DNA from: Calocera cornea HHB12733
Taxonomy: Eukaryota > Basidiomycota > Dacrymycetes > Dacrymycetales > Dacrymycetaceae
Length of the DNA stretch: 64,000 nt
Direction of reading: 5' to 3'
Assembly: GCA_001632435.1 (NCBI GenBank)
Contig: KV423930.1
Coordinates: forward strand, 117,170 to 181,169
This document shows, piece by piece, positions 36,810 to 47,370 of the stretch; the first letter of the stretch is position 1; each line of letters opens with the position of its first letter. The notes under the pieces were generated by a model that was not told the origin of the DNA, did not search any database, and saw only the letters and a list, made by a program, of their open reading frames with translations. The position numbers and the translations under genes are program-made.

Positions 36810-39800
36810 GCCCGTTGTAATTGTATATAAGGGTGAGTGAGACCCACGCGTTCTTCCTTGTCGCAGGACGCGTGCTGACAGTGAACCAGCACACATGCGC
36901 TTGTATAGCAGTCACGACTGTTGTACGATCACCGGATACGTTTCCTCCCAGTCTCCAGTCTGCCCCGCCCGCTCTCGTTCTCTCTCACACCCGCAAACCG
37001 ACCCGCAAACCCACAACATACGTACTACAGTCTCAACACCCCTCCTACGGATGATGCTCGCCCGCCTCGTCCGCGTCCCCCTGACGAATCGAACGCTGCG
37101 CCTTTCCTCGCCCCCCTCCCCCTCCCCGGCCCCGGCCGCTTTTCTCTACACGCCAACCCTGTTTTGTTATGTGCTCTCCTGCTGTGTGACAACCCATCGT
37201 CTTGTTATCTACTAAAGTATCCTACCTAGTCGTTTTAATAGTAATCACGAAAAAATTGCCCTCCCGGGGCGCCAAAACCCAGTCCTCAGTGCCGTCTCCT
37301 TTGCTCTGCTCGCCGTCGGCCTGCCACTCGTGCTCGATGACTGCCTACGTCTGCGAGAAACAGCGCGGGGACAGAGCGAGCCTCCGTCGAACCCCCTTGA
37401 AACGGCGATGGCCCAAAAAGGCAACTCTGCTTCTCCGAGACATTTGGGGCCGTGTCAACGCAGACCAAGTGAGGTGCCCAGTCGCCCGATCCGCGTGAAA
37501 CGCACGCCTGCCCACAATAGCGCGGTTGCCGTAACCCCTGCCCATTGCCCATTGCCCGTCGCAATCGTTTCATCGTGTCCCGGTCTCGCGAAAGGACCGC
37601 AACCGCAACCGCACCAGCAGCGGAACAGGCACGAATGCATTGGAGGGAGGAAGCGAGAAAAGTGACAATGGCGCCGGAGGCAAAGCCATTGTCCTCACCC
37701 CTTCTTCTCAGGCTTCCCTTCGCCACTTCGCCGGCGTTCGCACGCGCGCGCGTGCCCCAGTATTCGGGAAGCTTGATGCGAATACATGAACTGTCGCGCA
37801 CGTCGACGGAACCTATGCGCTGTATCCGGGTGCGGATGGCTGACGTGCGAGCTTCAGTCGTGGGAGCGCGCGTATCGGCCATACGCTGGCACGTGAGCCG
37901 AGAGGGACCACAGGCGGCGGCTGCATGACAGCTCAGGGGGCTGCCGAAGAAGTGTGCGCAATTCGAGGGTGCGGACCGGCCGGAGGGATCAGCGGGATCG
38001 TGCTGGGATAGAGGCGGTGCGCTGTCAGGCCTGCGGGCGGGGGACGCGCAATACATGACAATGCATGGACATTACGCGTACATTCCGATGATGACGTGCC
38101 GCTGTCATGCGCGCGTTGTTGCGTGCACTTGGCGAATGGACATATGCGTCTAACGGGTCTCCCGTCGTTCCTGACAATACACACAACCACGCGCCCCGAT
38201 CTCACTGTCCCCATCCCCCGCTTCTCGCTTCTCGCGCGTGAATCCGCCCTGGCAATCTCGAGAAGCGCAGGTGGCAATGTCCATAAGGAGTGGCTTATAC
38301 GCCACGTATTCACTTGTGGACAAGTGGGCTGACCAGATCACCGGTCTGGGGGGTACACAATAGACTCATCAATTCCAATGGTATATGGAATGCAGCCAAG
38401 GAAGAGGTCGAGACCGCCTCCTATCGGCGCCCAGGTCGTGCGATCGCCTCGGTCATAGCTGAGGCTAACTTCTAACGCATGGGTCTTAATATGGACAAGC
38501 ATGTAAGCCCGTTGCTTGTAAAGTCCGGGCATCAAGCGTTAGGCATCAACAATTGAGACGGCAATATGCGTTAATCGCTATCGCATCCATATAAGGCGCC
38601 CGGTTCCGCCGGGACGGATGAAGATGCCGACCCACGCACATGGGTTGCCTTTTGGGCCGAAAGCGGGCGTGCCTTACCCCGACGCACCGCGCGGTCGCCC
38701 TTCGGAGCGGGGATAGCAAGTAACTGCTAATGCCCGCGTTTTCATGCGGGTCTCCCATGCAATCAGAACAGATTGGTTTGGGCCGCGGTCTTGATAAGCG
38801 GGACTCGCTCAGAAGCATTGGCCCAGACCCACGATCATCCGAGTCAGACCTCCCTAACTGGGATGAGGCTATGATTCGAAAACATTCCCTGCTTCTGGCC
38901 TCTGCCCCTCATCCTTCTCTAATGCAAAGGGCCGAATACTCCATATGAACACCTCGCACTATCCCTGATAGACGATATGAATCATTAGCAACCGGCGAAC
39001 GCCCGCATCTCCGAGCCGAATAACGGGAATATCGCTATTGTGATGTTATCTTATTGTCTCCTGACAATATCTTTCCATGATCACATCACAAAATTTCTCT
39101 CAGCATCAGCCAAGCAGTTTCGGCCGAGGTGAGAGCAGCGTACATTCATGCGCTTGCCCAGTCACTATTCATTCGAATCGGTCAATTGTCGCCTTTGAGA
39201 TACCCTATAGCATCAATCGTCCCCAACGACTCGACTTCGCGGGTCATGCTGCTCCATTCCCCAACGACATCTAGCGAAAGAGGAACACAGTAATCCTGCT
39301 TCAGCTGGGCGGCTTAAACAGTGGAGGCCGTTTCCATCTACTACAGGATTACTGTGTACATCAGCCATGCAATGCTGAGCGGCTAACATATGCCATCTTC
39401 ATGTCAAACGTCGCCGCACTCAACGAGCACTGTTTGCGCACCACCTATCGCGCAGCACGATCAAGTTTCCCTCGTTCCTCCCCCCACTCAGCCACTCATC
39501 GCCCATGCGCCGGCCGCAGTCGTGCCATCTATCCGCGCAACTCCTGGACCGGGTTTCGTCTGATGTACGGGAATGTGGCCAGACTGCTTACATTCCCGGT
39601 GTCCTTTGGCGCCTGTCTTAGACGCATTGCGGGAACGCGCCCACAAATCCGCACTTCGTATGCAGCACGGCAACGAGGCATGGGTCTCTCAGGGAGTCCA
39701 AGTCCGATATCGCACGTCAGTCGCCCGCCTCGCGCCTGCTTTGCCATGCAAAGTTGCAGACAGGTCATGGGCGATACACAGTTGGCACGTACGAGTCACA

Positions 39801-40405
39801 CTCCCGCAGTCGCTTCCCCTGGCTCAAACAAAGGCACCCAAACAAAACCGAGGCGGTGCGGCGACAAGTGGCCTTGTGTCGTGTTGCCAACTTTTTCGCA
39901 ATCTGGGGCGAAAATCGTCGAGGTCGCATATTTTGTAACGCCGTTGCATTTATACATTGAGACAACAATTTTCTACACTGCTTAAACGACAGTGGGAACT
40001 ACCGACAGCGCAAAATGATTGGAACGCAGCATGAAAGTGGGCATGAAACATGAACGCGAGCTCGGCAATGATACGTAACGACTAGCATCGGGTATGACGG
40101 GTTGAGCACCGAGCATAGCCAAGGCCATATCGGGAGTTGAGATTAGGGGAACATTGAACCTCGTGACAGCAGTTTCGCAACTCGTTCGAATGGGAGGATA
40201 AGCGAGGGTTTGTTCAGGAGAAGATAGGAAAGAGACGGGCGAAACGTACGAGAAACCAACATGCCCGCCCGCGAGAGCAGACGCGTGAGCCCAGAGGGAG
40301 ATAAGGCGAAGTCGTGAAGAGGGAGCCAGGCGACCAGATACCGGAATGCATGCCGACCGTTTGTCAGGCAGCAGGCGGATGGCCCAATGCGCATATAGAT
40401 GCCGT
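36810..40405. other. 3.6-kb gene-poor region between two convergent HMG-box genes
   Basis: ORFs up to 256 codons occur, but none shows motifs or a consistent splice pattern. The part from about 38.3 to 40.0 kb is closer to balanced base composition than the flanks, with a hairpin-like inverted repeat at 39285-39357. A decayed element or a non-coding RNA cannot be excluded; neither is shown. Confidence 0.5.
39285..39357. repeat. 14-bp perfect inverted repeat, 45-nt spacer
   Basis: ACACAGTAATCCTG at 39285-39298 and its exact complement at 39344-39357. The size (73 bp) resembles a tiny MITE remnant, but no clear target-site duplication is seen. Confidence 0.7.
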
Positions 40406-42366
40406 CTAACACGCGGCGCTGGCGACAAAGCCGTCCATCTGGTGCATGCCGCGGAGGTAGTACGTCATATCGCCGCCAGTCATCACGACTCCCTGAGAAT
40501 TGGTAGCATCGATATGCGAAAGCATGACAGATTGGGGCTTGGATGCGTTGTGCTGGGCTGTAGCCATGGTAGCAGCGCTGTCCGTGGTCAAATTGGGCTT
40601 GTCCTGGCCATTGGCGATCGTCGAATGCGTATCGCTATTCCCCCCAGCATTTCCGTCGACAACGGCACCGGTTTGCTCGGCCAGCAGGGCGAAAGGCTCC
40701 ATATTGGTGGTGGCGGTCTCTGAACGAGAGAGGATGAAGGCGCTGGGATCATCGTGTCCCGCATAGAAGGGCTGGGGGGCGGCAGCAGTAGCGGAATTGA
40801 ACTGGCTTGAGGCCCAGTATTGCTGATCGGGCGCCTGCAGTAGATTTAATAAATTGACAGGCAGGACATAGTCGATTGTGCTCACCGGCGCAACCTGTCT
40901 CTCCACTTCGGGCGAGGCGGTCTTCGCCTCCGGCTCAGGACCACGCATAACAGACGGCACTGCACTGCGATAAGCAGGTGCAGGCTGGGGCGGAGGGCTA
41001 GGCTCATCCTCCTCTGACTCGGGCTCGCGACGAGCACGCTTGCGCTTCATGCCAGAGGAGGGCGGTCCTCCGAGATAGAAACCCTTCTCCTTCATGGCTG
41101 CTTCGAGCTCCGGGCCTTCGATACCAGCGGCAACGAGGTTGGCCATCTCTGCGCAGCGCCGCTTCTCCTCCTTGTCAGCGTTTTCGTTGCGGGTTACACG
41201 GCGCCTATGGCCATCGACGGGGATAGTGTGGTGAACAGTACGCTGCGCGGGCGAATAACGGTAGTTCGGGTACTTCTTCTTGTGCTCCTCTTTCTCCTTT
41301 CTGGCCATCTCGACGTATATTTCGCGCTCCGTGTCGCCGAGCTTCTTCCACATCTCGCCGGCGATGCGGGAGAGGTTGCGATGATCGGGCTCGAGACTGT
41401 GCGGGATCGCCTGGGACCTAATGAGATGGCTACGGTAGAAGATGAACGCGTTCTTGGGTCTCGGGACGTGCTCTCCGTTCTTCTGGCGGTTATGGGAGAG
41501 CTCTCTTCGAGGCGGCGGCGAGTCGGAATTTGGCGAGCGGTACATGCCGTCCGAGCCGCCAGGCGGGGCTCGCCCATAGTAGGGGTACATGCCATAGGCC
41601 ATCGATGGATGCGGCGGGTATGCGCGGACGGGGTCGAAGCCGTCGTCGTAGCCGCCACGGCCAGGGTAGCCCATGGGCGGTGGATACGGGTACGGGTAGC
41701 CGTACATGGGAGGCGGCGCGGGAGGGAGATGAGGACCTGTGCGGCGACGGCGAGGTAAGTATATGCGCCTAGATGGACACCAGGGGGGACACACCTCTGA
41801 AGTACGACATGTAGTAGGACTGTAGGGCATAAAGGGGAGATATAAGAGCGGATGTAAGTAACGGGATCGTGCGGATGTAGAGAGAGTGAAGGGGAGAAAG
41901 GGATGCGAATAAGGCGGAAGACGGCGGTAGAGTGGGGAATGTGATTGGCAAGGGACGCGCGTGGTGGCGGATACGTGGTCACGGTGATATGTGTGATATG
42001 CGAGTGATACACAGGGTTGCGGGGTGGGAGCTTCTATCAGAAACGATCACCACTCACCTGATAGTAGTTGTAAGCAGCAGCGTAGGACGCGGGAGGGGAG
42101 TTTGGTTGGTCGGGATTGGGGTCGTGACGGACGAGGGGGAAAGAAGAGGTGGGTGTCTGTGGCGACGGATCGTCGAGACTTTGTATAAGAAGGCGCGAGG
42201 GGTCGTGCCGCGCGAGGAGAGGGGCAATCGAAGGCGAAGAAGGAGATGGGCTGCTTCTTTGAACGGGAGAAATACCAGCGGGAGACGGCGGGGTGCGTGT
42301 GTCCCTGTTGCCCTGTGCACGAGTGCTAGCACCGCTGCCCACGCCAATGGCATATCCTTGCACCAT
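40406..42366 (-). CDS. HMG-box transcription factor, 554 aa
   Basis: Three exons: 42366-42058, 41819-41795 (25 nt) and 41736-40406; introns 238 and 58 nt. The N-terminal 200 residues are Ser/Pro/Tyr-rich (YPYPYPPPMGYPGRGGY). A canonical fungal HMG box covers about residues 203-272: VPRPKNAFIFYRSHLIR, HRNLSRIAGEMWKKLGDTER and HKKKYPNYRYSP. A basic patch KRKRARRE follows, suiting nuclear import, then a Pro/Gln/Ala-rich tail. Boxes of this type occur in pheromone-response and mating regulators (Prf1, Mat2, Ste11) and in ROX1-like repressors; the exact orthologue cannot be named. The tiny middle exon is supported by phase (AYNYYQ-SYYMSYFRG-PHLPP). An upstream ORF at 42734-42390 could not be spliced in with consistent phase. 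Confidence 0.88.
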
Positions 42367-44360
42367 CTGGCCCCGCGACCTGAATGGGATCAAAAATGAA
42401 CACACAATCGTCCAACCACGTGTGGCTTTGCACGACCGGCAAAGCGGGAGAGACGGACGCACTCTGGCCCCGTCTTATCCTCTTCCTCCGTCTGTCCGCC
42501 GTAAAGGCCTCGCTCCACCGACAAGCTTCCGTACTCCGTTTGTTGATTCTCCTGTCGGATCGCACCTCCGCGGGCGGCCGCGTTCCCAACCAGGCTACTC
42601 GCTTCCCTCGGGCCCCGTATCTGTCCAATATACTCAATGCCATCCACGTCCTCATCAGACTCGCTGTCTTCGAGGTCCCGGTAGTGTGTAGCCACATGCG
42701 CCCCCAGCGTGATGTTGGAGCGGCCACGATACATGCCAGGCGATTATTCGGTTCTCCTGTAGCTCGCTTGATTAGGGAGTTACCCGTGTACTGGTTCCCG
42801 CTCGTAAAGTTTGGATATGTCTGACCCGATCGAGAGAGGGGAGGAGGACGTGCTTCGGTGAGTCAGTTTGGCGCCGAGCGACCCCGCGTAACCGCGCCGC
42901 CGGGACAGACCTGCCTAATTCGCACAAGTGACTTTGTATCACCGCCGGGAAGCTCTCGTGCCGCCCGCCCGAAGCCGAATAGAGTTGTGTGCAGACTGGA
43001 TGCGTTCCCGCTGCACCGACAGGGGTGGCACAATGAATGGGAATTGCTTCCGATGACACCCTCCCCTTTTAGGCTTCTTTATCAAAGCCGAATCTCGGCT
43101 TGCTTGACTAGGCCCTAAACGTGTACGATCGTGACGGACAGCCAGGGGATGGGAAAGCGAGTAGAAGGTCGATGATAATCAGCTCTTCCCCGGCGCGGAT
43201 GGGCGAGGTCCTCCTTGTCAAAGGTGGATGAAAGGGAGAGAGTCGCGTTGTTCTGCCGGGGGCCCGTCTGCAGCGCATTTTTGATTTCTTCCAGCTCCCC
43301 CACGCGCGTGTTCGCACGGGTGGACTTGCCGAGCGGTGCGGTGCGGTGGGGAAGCAGCCCGAAGCTCCTTCCTGGCCATGTGGCTGAGTTTGAATGCGGT
43401 CTTTCCGGAGCCAGATTGACAAGGTCCCTTCAAAGATACGGCCTCGTGTCTGAATACACTTGGCCGCATTGTGCCGGACGGGAGGCAAACCGCCTCCGTC
43501 CATGGCCTCCATCCCCTCCGTGTCTTTGGCATTGCACCGGACATTACCGGTGATCCCGAGCTTGTGTGGTCCACAACGTACACTGACGTTAATCGTACCT
43601 GTCCCACTATTGTCTCTTCGGGACACGCTAATTCATTTGGGACACATCTCCGCTCATCATCGCATCACAATCTGCATCCGAACTTTGGAGACTGGCGAAG
43701 CTTCGCCTTGATCTTCGGCTGCCCCTGCTGTGTCTTCAAACAATCGGCGTGTCCCTACCCAGCCACCGCAGGCACAGTGAGCGCCATGCCTGCCATTCCT
43801 CAATACCAGCTTTCCTTTGTCCACGGGGCTGCTCCTGCCAACAATGACGTCAAGCACAGGGGTATCAACATTCCTCCCATTGCCAAGAATCCTCGGACTA
43901 GTGCCACTTTTCGCACTAGTCCGAGGATTCTTTTGTTCCTCCAGGTTGGGCGCCTCTTGTGCAGAAGATTCAGGAAACATGTTCCCCCCTCTTGTACTCA
44001 GCAGCCGCACCGCTCGTACCGCGTGGTGCAAGGTATTCCGTATTCCCTTTCTGACCAGCAGGTGGCTTGCCTGTCAGGGGTGCAACATTTTGTTTCACTT
44101 CGGCGGTCCGCACCCAGTGCCACACCAAGGGATTACGGAGTTCGCACCCTTGCTCAATACAGAGCACACCGTAACTGAGGTGCTCAGTTTCAAATCACTA
44201 CGTACATATTCAGTTCACCGATGTCAAACCAGGCCGGGATTTCATTTTTGTTACGTGATACAAATACAGGGAACTTATCCGTCTAACCCCAGAACATTGC
44301 ATGATAAACCATCACACGACCCAGCGTAGCAGTCAAGGTGTTTGACAAATCGGGTTGCCC
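42367..44360. other. Intergenic region, HMG-box gene promoter / GRDP 3' flank
   Basis: 2 kb without a supported gene. A minus-strand ORF at 42734-42390 (114 codons, acidic, no motif) could be a leader ORF. A perfect 20-bp hairpin lies at 43885-43932. Confidence 0.5.
43885..43932. repeat. Perfect 20-bp hairpin with 8-nt loop
   Basis: Left arm 43885-43904 (AAGAATCCTCGGACTAGTGC), loop 43905-43912, right arm 43913-43932 the exact complement. It is followed by T-rich sequence. It sits in intergenic DNA about 430 bp 3' of the GRDP stop codon. Confidence 0.93.
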
Positions 44361-46958
44361 CTAATTATTGTTCATGCTGTTCGCGATCTTCCCACCCTGT
44401 ACAGCACGCACGTCAGTGGCAGCTCGGAGGTTGTAAGAAGCGCGCACGAGTGCGACAAAATACTCACCCATGCATTCGATCCGAGGTTGCCGCAAAAGCC
44501 CTTGCCGCCCCCGGGCGTGCACAGGCCGGCCGAGAGCCCCGCAGCGCACTTGCCCCCGAGGAGAGAGGCGCCGTCCATGATATATCTGGTAAGCGCCGAG
44601 AAAGGAAACGCGTGAGTATTAGCGTTGTTCGGTTCGGACGTGGGAATGGAAGCAGCGCACGGGAGGTACGAGAAGGCCGGCGCCGGTGCGTCCTCCGGCC
44701 GCCTCGCAAGGAACGCATCCTGATGCCCCTCGTGCCGGCGTGCGAGCGCCTCGTCCCACTCGTCGCCCTTGCCCTTCGCAGCCGCGCGCCTGAGGTTCTC
44801 GCTCCGCTTCGCAAGATCTGCCTCGCGCTCGGCTCGGCTCTTCTGCACCTGCACATTGTTCAACACGAGCATGACGTTATGCTCGCTCGCGTGCGATGCG
44901 CCCGCATCGAGATCCTCGAGGCTGGCGAGCTCCGCCCGCCGGGGCCTGGACTGCGCCGACGGTCCACCACCCGCACTCTCGCGCCGGCCCAGCGGGAGGA
45001 CCTTGGCGCGGAGGTTCACGAGCGATGTTCGGTCCAGCTTGATGTTGCCGTTGCTCGGGGGGCAGCCGCAGAAGCTGTAGGGCACGCCGAATCGAGCCTG
45101 GTCATCAGCATCAGCATCAGCATCAGTTGTCAGCCTCAGTTTAGACTAGTTCCCGCGACCCAGAGGAGGGGGACGAGGGGTGGGACGATGGGGCGCACCT
45201 TCCACGCCCGAGCAGTGGCGTCGAACCCATCGCTCAGCGCCCCCTCCTCGACCTTGTCCTCATGATCCAGCACGCGCCCGAGCAGCGCATACGTCCGCGC
45301 GCGGTACCGCCCCACAGACAGCATGAGAGTGTGCCATATCAGGTCAATATCCAGGGTCGGTACGTAAAACGCCGAAGGCGAGGCGCTGAGCAGATCGAGC
45401 CAAGCGTGGAAGCGCGCTACAGCGCGCAGGAGGGCGCTATTGTCCCCCGCGAAGCGCGCTGGGGCGCTCCACCCGAGGTCGTGCATCGCCTGCACGAACG
45501 TGCCTTGGCGCAGTGTCTACCACCGCTCATATCAGCGGATATTGCATGGGAGACAGGGGTGCCACTTACTGCTCCGACCAGATCGATTGAGAACAGCCCG
45601 CCGTGGCGATAGTACGAGAAGACCCGGCGGACACTGTTCACATGAGAGCAACTTGTCAGACGACTCATTCTTGGGGGTCAAACATACACACGCACCGTGG
45701 GGGTGTCGGGACCTGCGTGAGCATGCTCATGCCCGTCCTGCAGCAGAGCTCGACCTTGAGGATACTCCACCCCACCAGGGCGCCCATCTCCGCCGCGCTC
45801 TTGCCCTTGCACACCGCGCCGAACCACTGCCTCGCGCCATCAGCGCCGCCGCACACAGGCAGAAGAGACAGCGTACGCACATTGAACAGCCGGCGGTTGA
45901 ACGCCAGCGCCTTCTCGTAGTTCGGCGCGCCCGTCACGGGGTCGAGCAGCGTCCCAGCCGGGAAAGTGTTCGCAGCGTCTTGCAGCCACCTCTCCAGCTC
46001 GCCGCAGAGCCGCCTTACGCCCAGCGCCTCCCTGCCGAACCTGAGCCTGCATGCTGGGCAGGTGGCTACGAACCCGGCTTGGGCGTAGCCCTGCTCTTCG
46101 GGGGCGAGCCAGGGGAGGGAGAGGACGGTCGCGCACTGCGGGCAGGGGACGCGGGCTGTCTCGGTCGGGTCGGAGGGGGTGATGTGGTGCGCTGGCGCCC
46201 AGGGGAGCCCGGTGTGGTGCTCGAAGTGGGCCTGGGTGTCGGGGTGCGGGTCGAGCGGGAGAAGGGCGATGGGGTCGAGGGCTGCTGCGATGCGGGCGAG
46301 GGGGAAAGCACCTACTTTGAGCAGGGGCGGGAGCCGCGTCAGGCCGTCTTCGAGGTATATGCGCGGGTTCTGCGTGTGTGGGAAGTATACGGGCTGTTAG
46401 GAATGGTGTGCGCGGAGAGGGGGGGGTGGGGGGACGTACGAGGCAGTAGGAATGCCACACCATTGCAACGTCGAGTGGGGGCAGCTCGCGGTCCGCCAGC
46501 GGCCCCTCCTGCCGCCCATGGGCATCCACAACGCCCTCGTACCAGCTCTCCATCCTCCCGACGCTGCGGGCGACGTACGCCGCCCACCGCGCCTCGTCCG
46601 CCATCGCCTCCGGCCAGGGGGCGGCGAGCACGTCCGCGCGGCGCCGGGCGAAGGCGCCGAGCAGGCGGAGGTGGGCTTCGACCTCGCCCACGCTGACGAG
46701 CGGGGCGGTCTCTCTGCTGCCGATGGGGAAGACGAGCGGGAGGGAGGTGGCGTACCCCGGTGGAGCGTCTGGCGGGCGGGCGTAGGAGGCGGTGGTGGGG
46801 ATGGAGGAGAGGGGGACGCCGTGCGGGTAGGGCGGGTGCGGCGCATGCGAGTGCTGCGGGTGGTCGTACGCCGGGGGCCCGTCGGTCGGGTGCTGGGCGG
46901 CGAGGTCGGGCGGCGGGAGGGACTTGTCGTCCGTTGAGGAGGTTGGGGAGATGGCCAT
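44361..46958 (-). CDS. GRDP-like (DUF1399) protein, about 746 aa
   Basis: Exons: 46958-46440, 46369-45696, 45633-45570, 45516-45199, 45097-44468 and 44396-44361. Two hallmark His motifs of glycine-rich-domain-protein-like (GRDP) proteins are present: PPLDVAMVWHSYCLNPRIY, across the first splice, and PTLDIDLIWHTLML in exon 4. Between them is a zinc-ribbon-like pair, CPQC near residue 250 and CPAC about 33 residues later. The N-terminal 60 residues are Pro/His-rich. The function of fungal members is unknown to me; plant relatives bind RNA or act in stress response. A possible extra intron at 44660-44586 (75 nt, GTGCGC donor, CTAATAC branch site, CAG acceptor) is in frame and stop-free; removing it gives 721 aa. 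Confidence 0.82.
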
Positions 46959-47370
46959 CCTGTGCAGCCGGGGCGAGCGGGTCGACGGCAGGGAGCGAGG
47001 GCAGGGCAGCGAGCACACCGACCGAGCCGCTGCCCGTCTCGTAAGGTGTCTGATGCAACCGGCCAGCCAGCGCCTGAACGGTGACACGCCCCAAGGACCG
47101 GGCGATTGTCGGGTAATCTCCCCACCGGGCGGGCGGCACGATGCATGCATGCTTTGGTTGCATTCCGACTATACTGGCACTAGCGTACGAAGGGGGTATC
47201 CTATACACAACGGGCATATGGGGTTGATAACTTATTCAAGAGCTCAGAAAGCGAATACCGGTCAACGATCGTTTCGGCGCCGCTTTGGCGCGCGTCGGTC
47301 AGGCAGGCAAGCAAACAATGTCCACACACTAGTCTTTTTTTTCCAACGGCGGCGGGCGGTCAGCGGCCGG
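46959..47370. other. Intergenic, GRDP promoter / 3' flank of the 1303-aa gene
   Basis: 412 bp between tandem minus-strand genes. No ORF with motif content is seen. Confidence 0.5.

Noticed and set aside
37286..38056. 256-codon minus-strand ORF between the HMG genes
   Set aside because: No motif, biased Arg/Ala/Ser composition, no supporting splice structure.
35757..42366. Mating-type locus
   Set aside because: Two HMG-box genes are present, but no homeodomain, pheromone precursor or pheromone receptor gene is found in the window.
42390..42734. 114-codon minus-strand ORF upstream of the HMG-box gene
   Set aside because: Reads like a real acidic peptide, but no donor in it gives a phase-consistent splice to the HMG gene and no family is recognised; left as a possible leader ORF.
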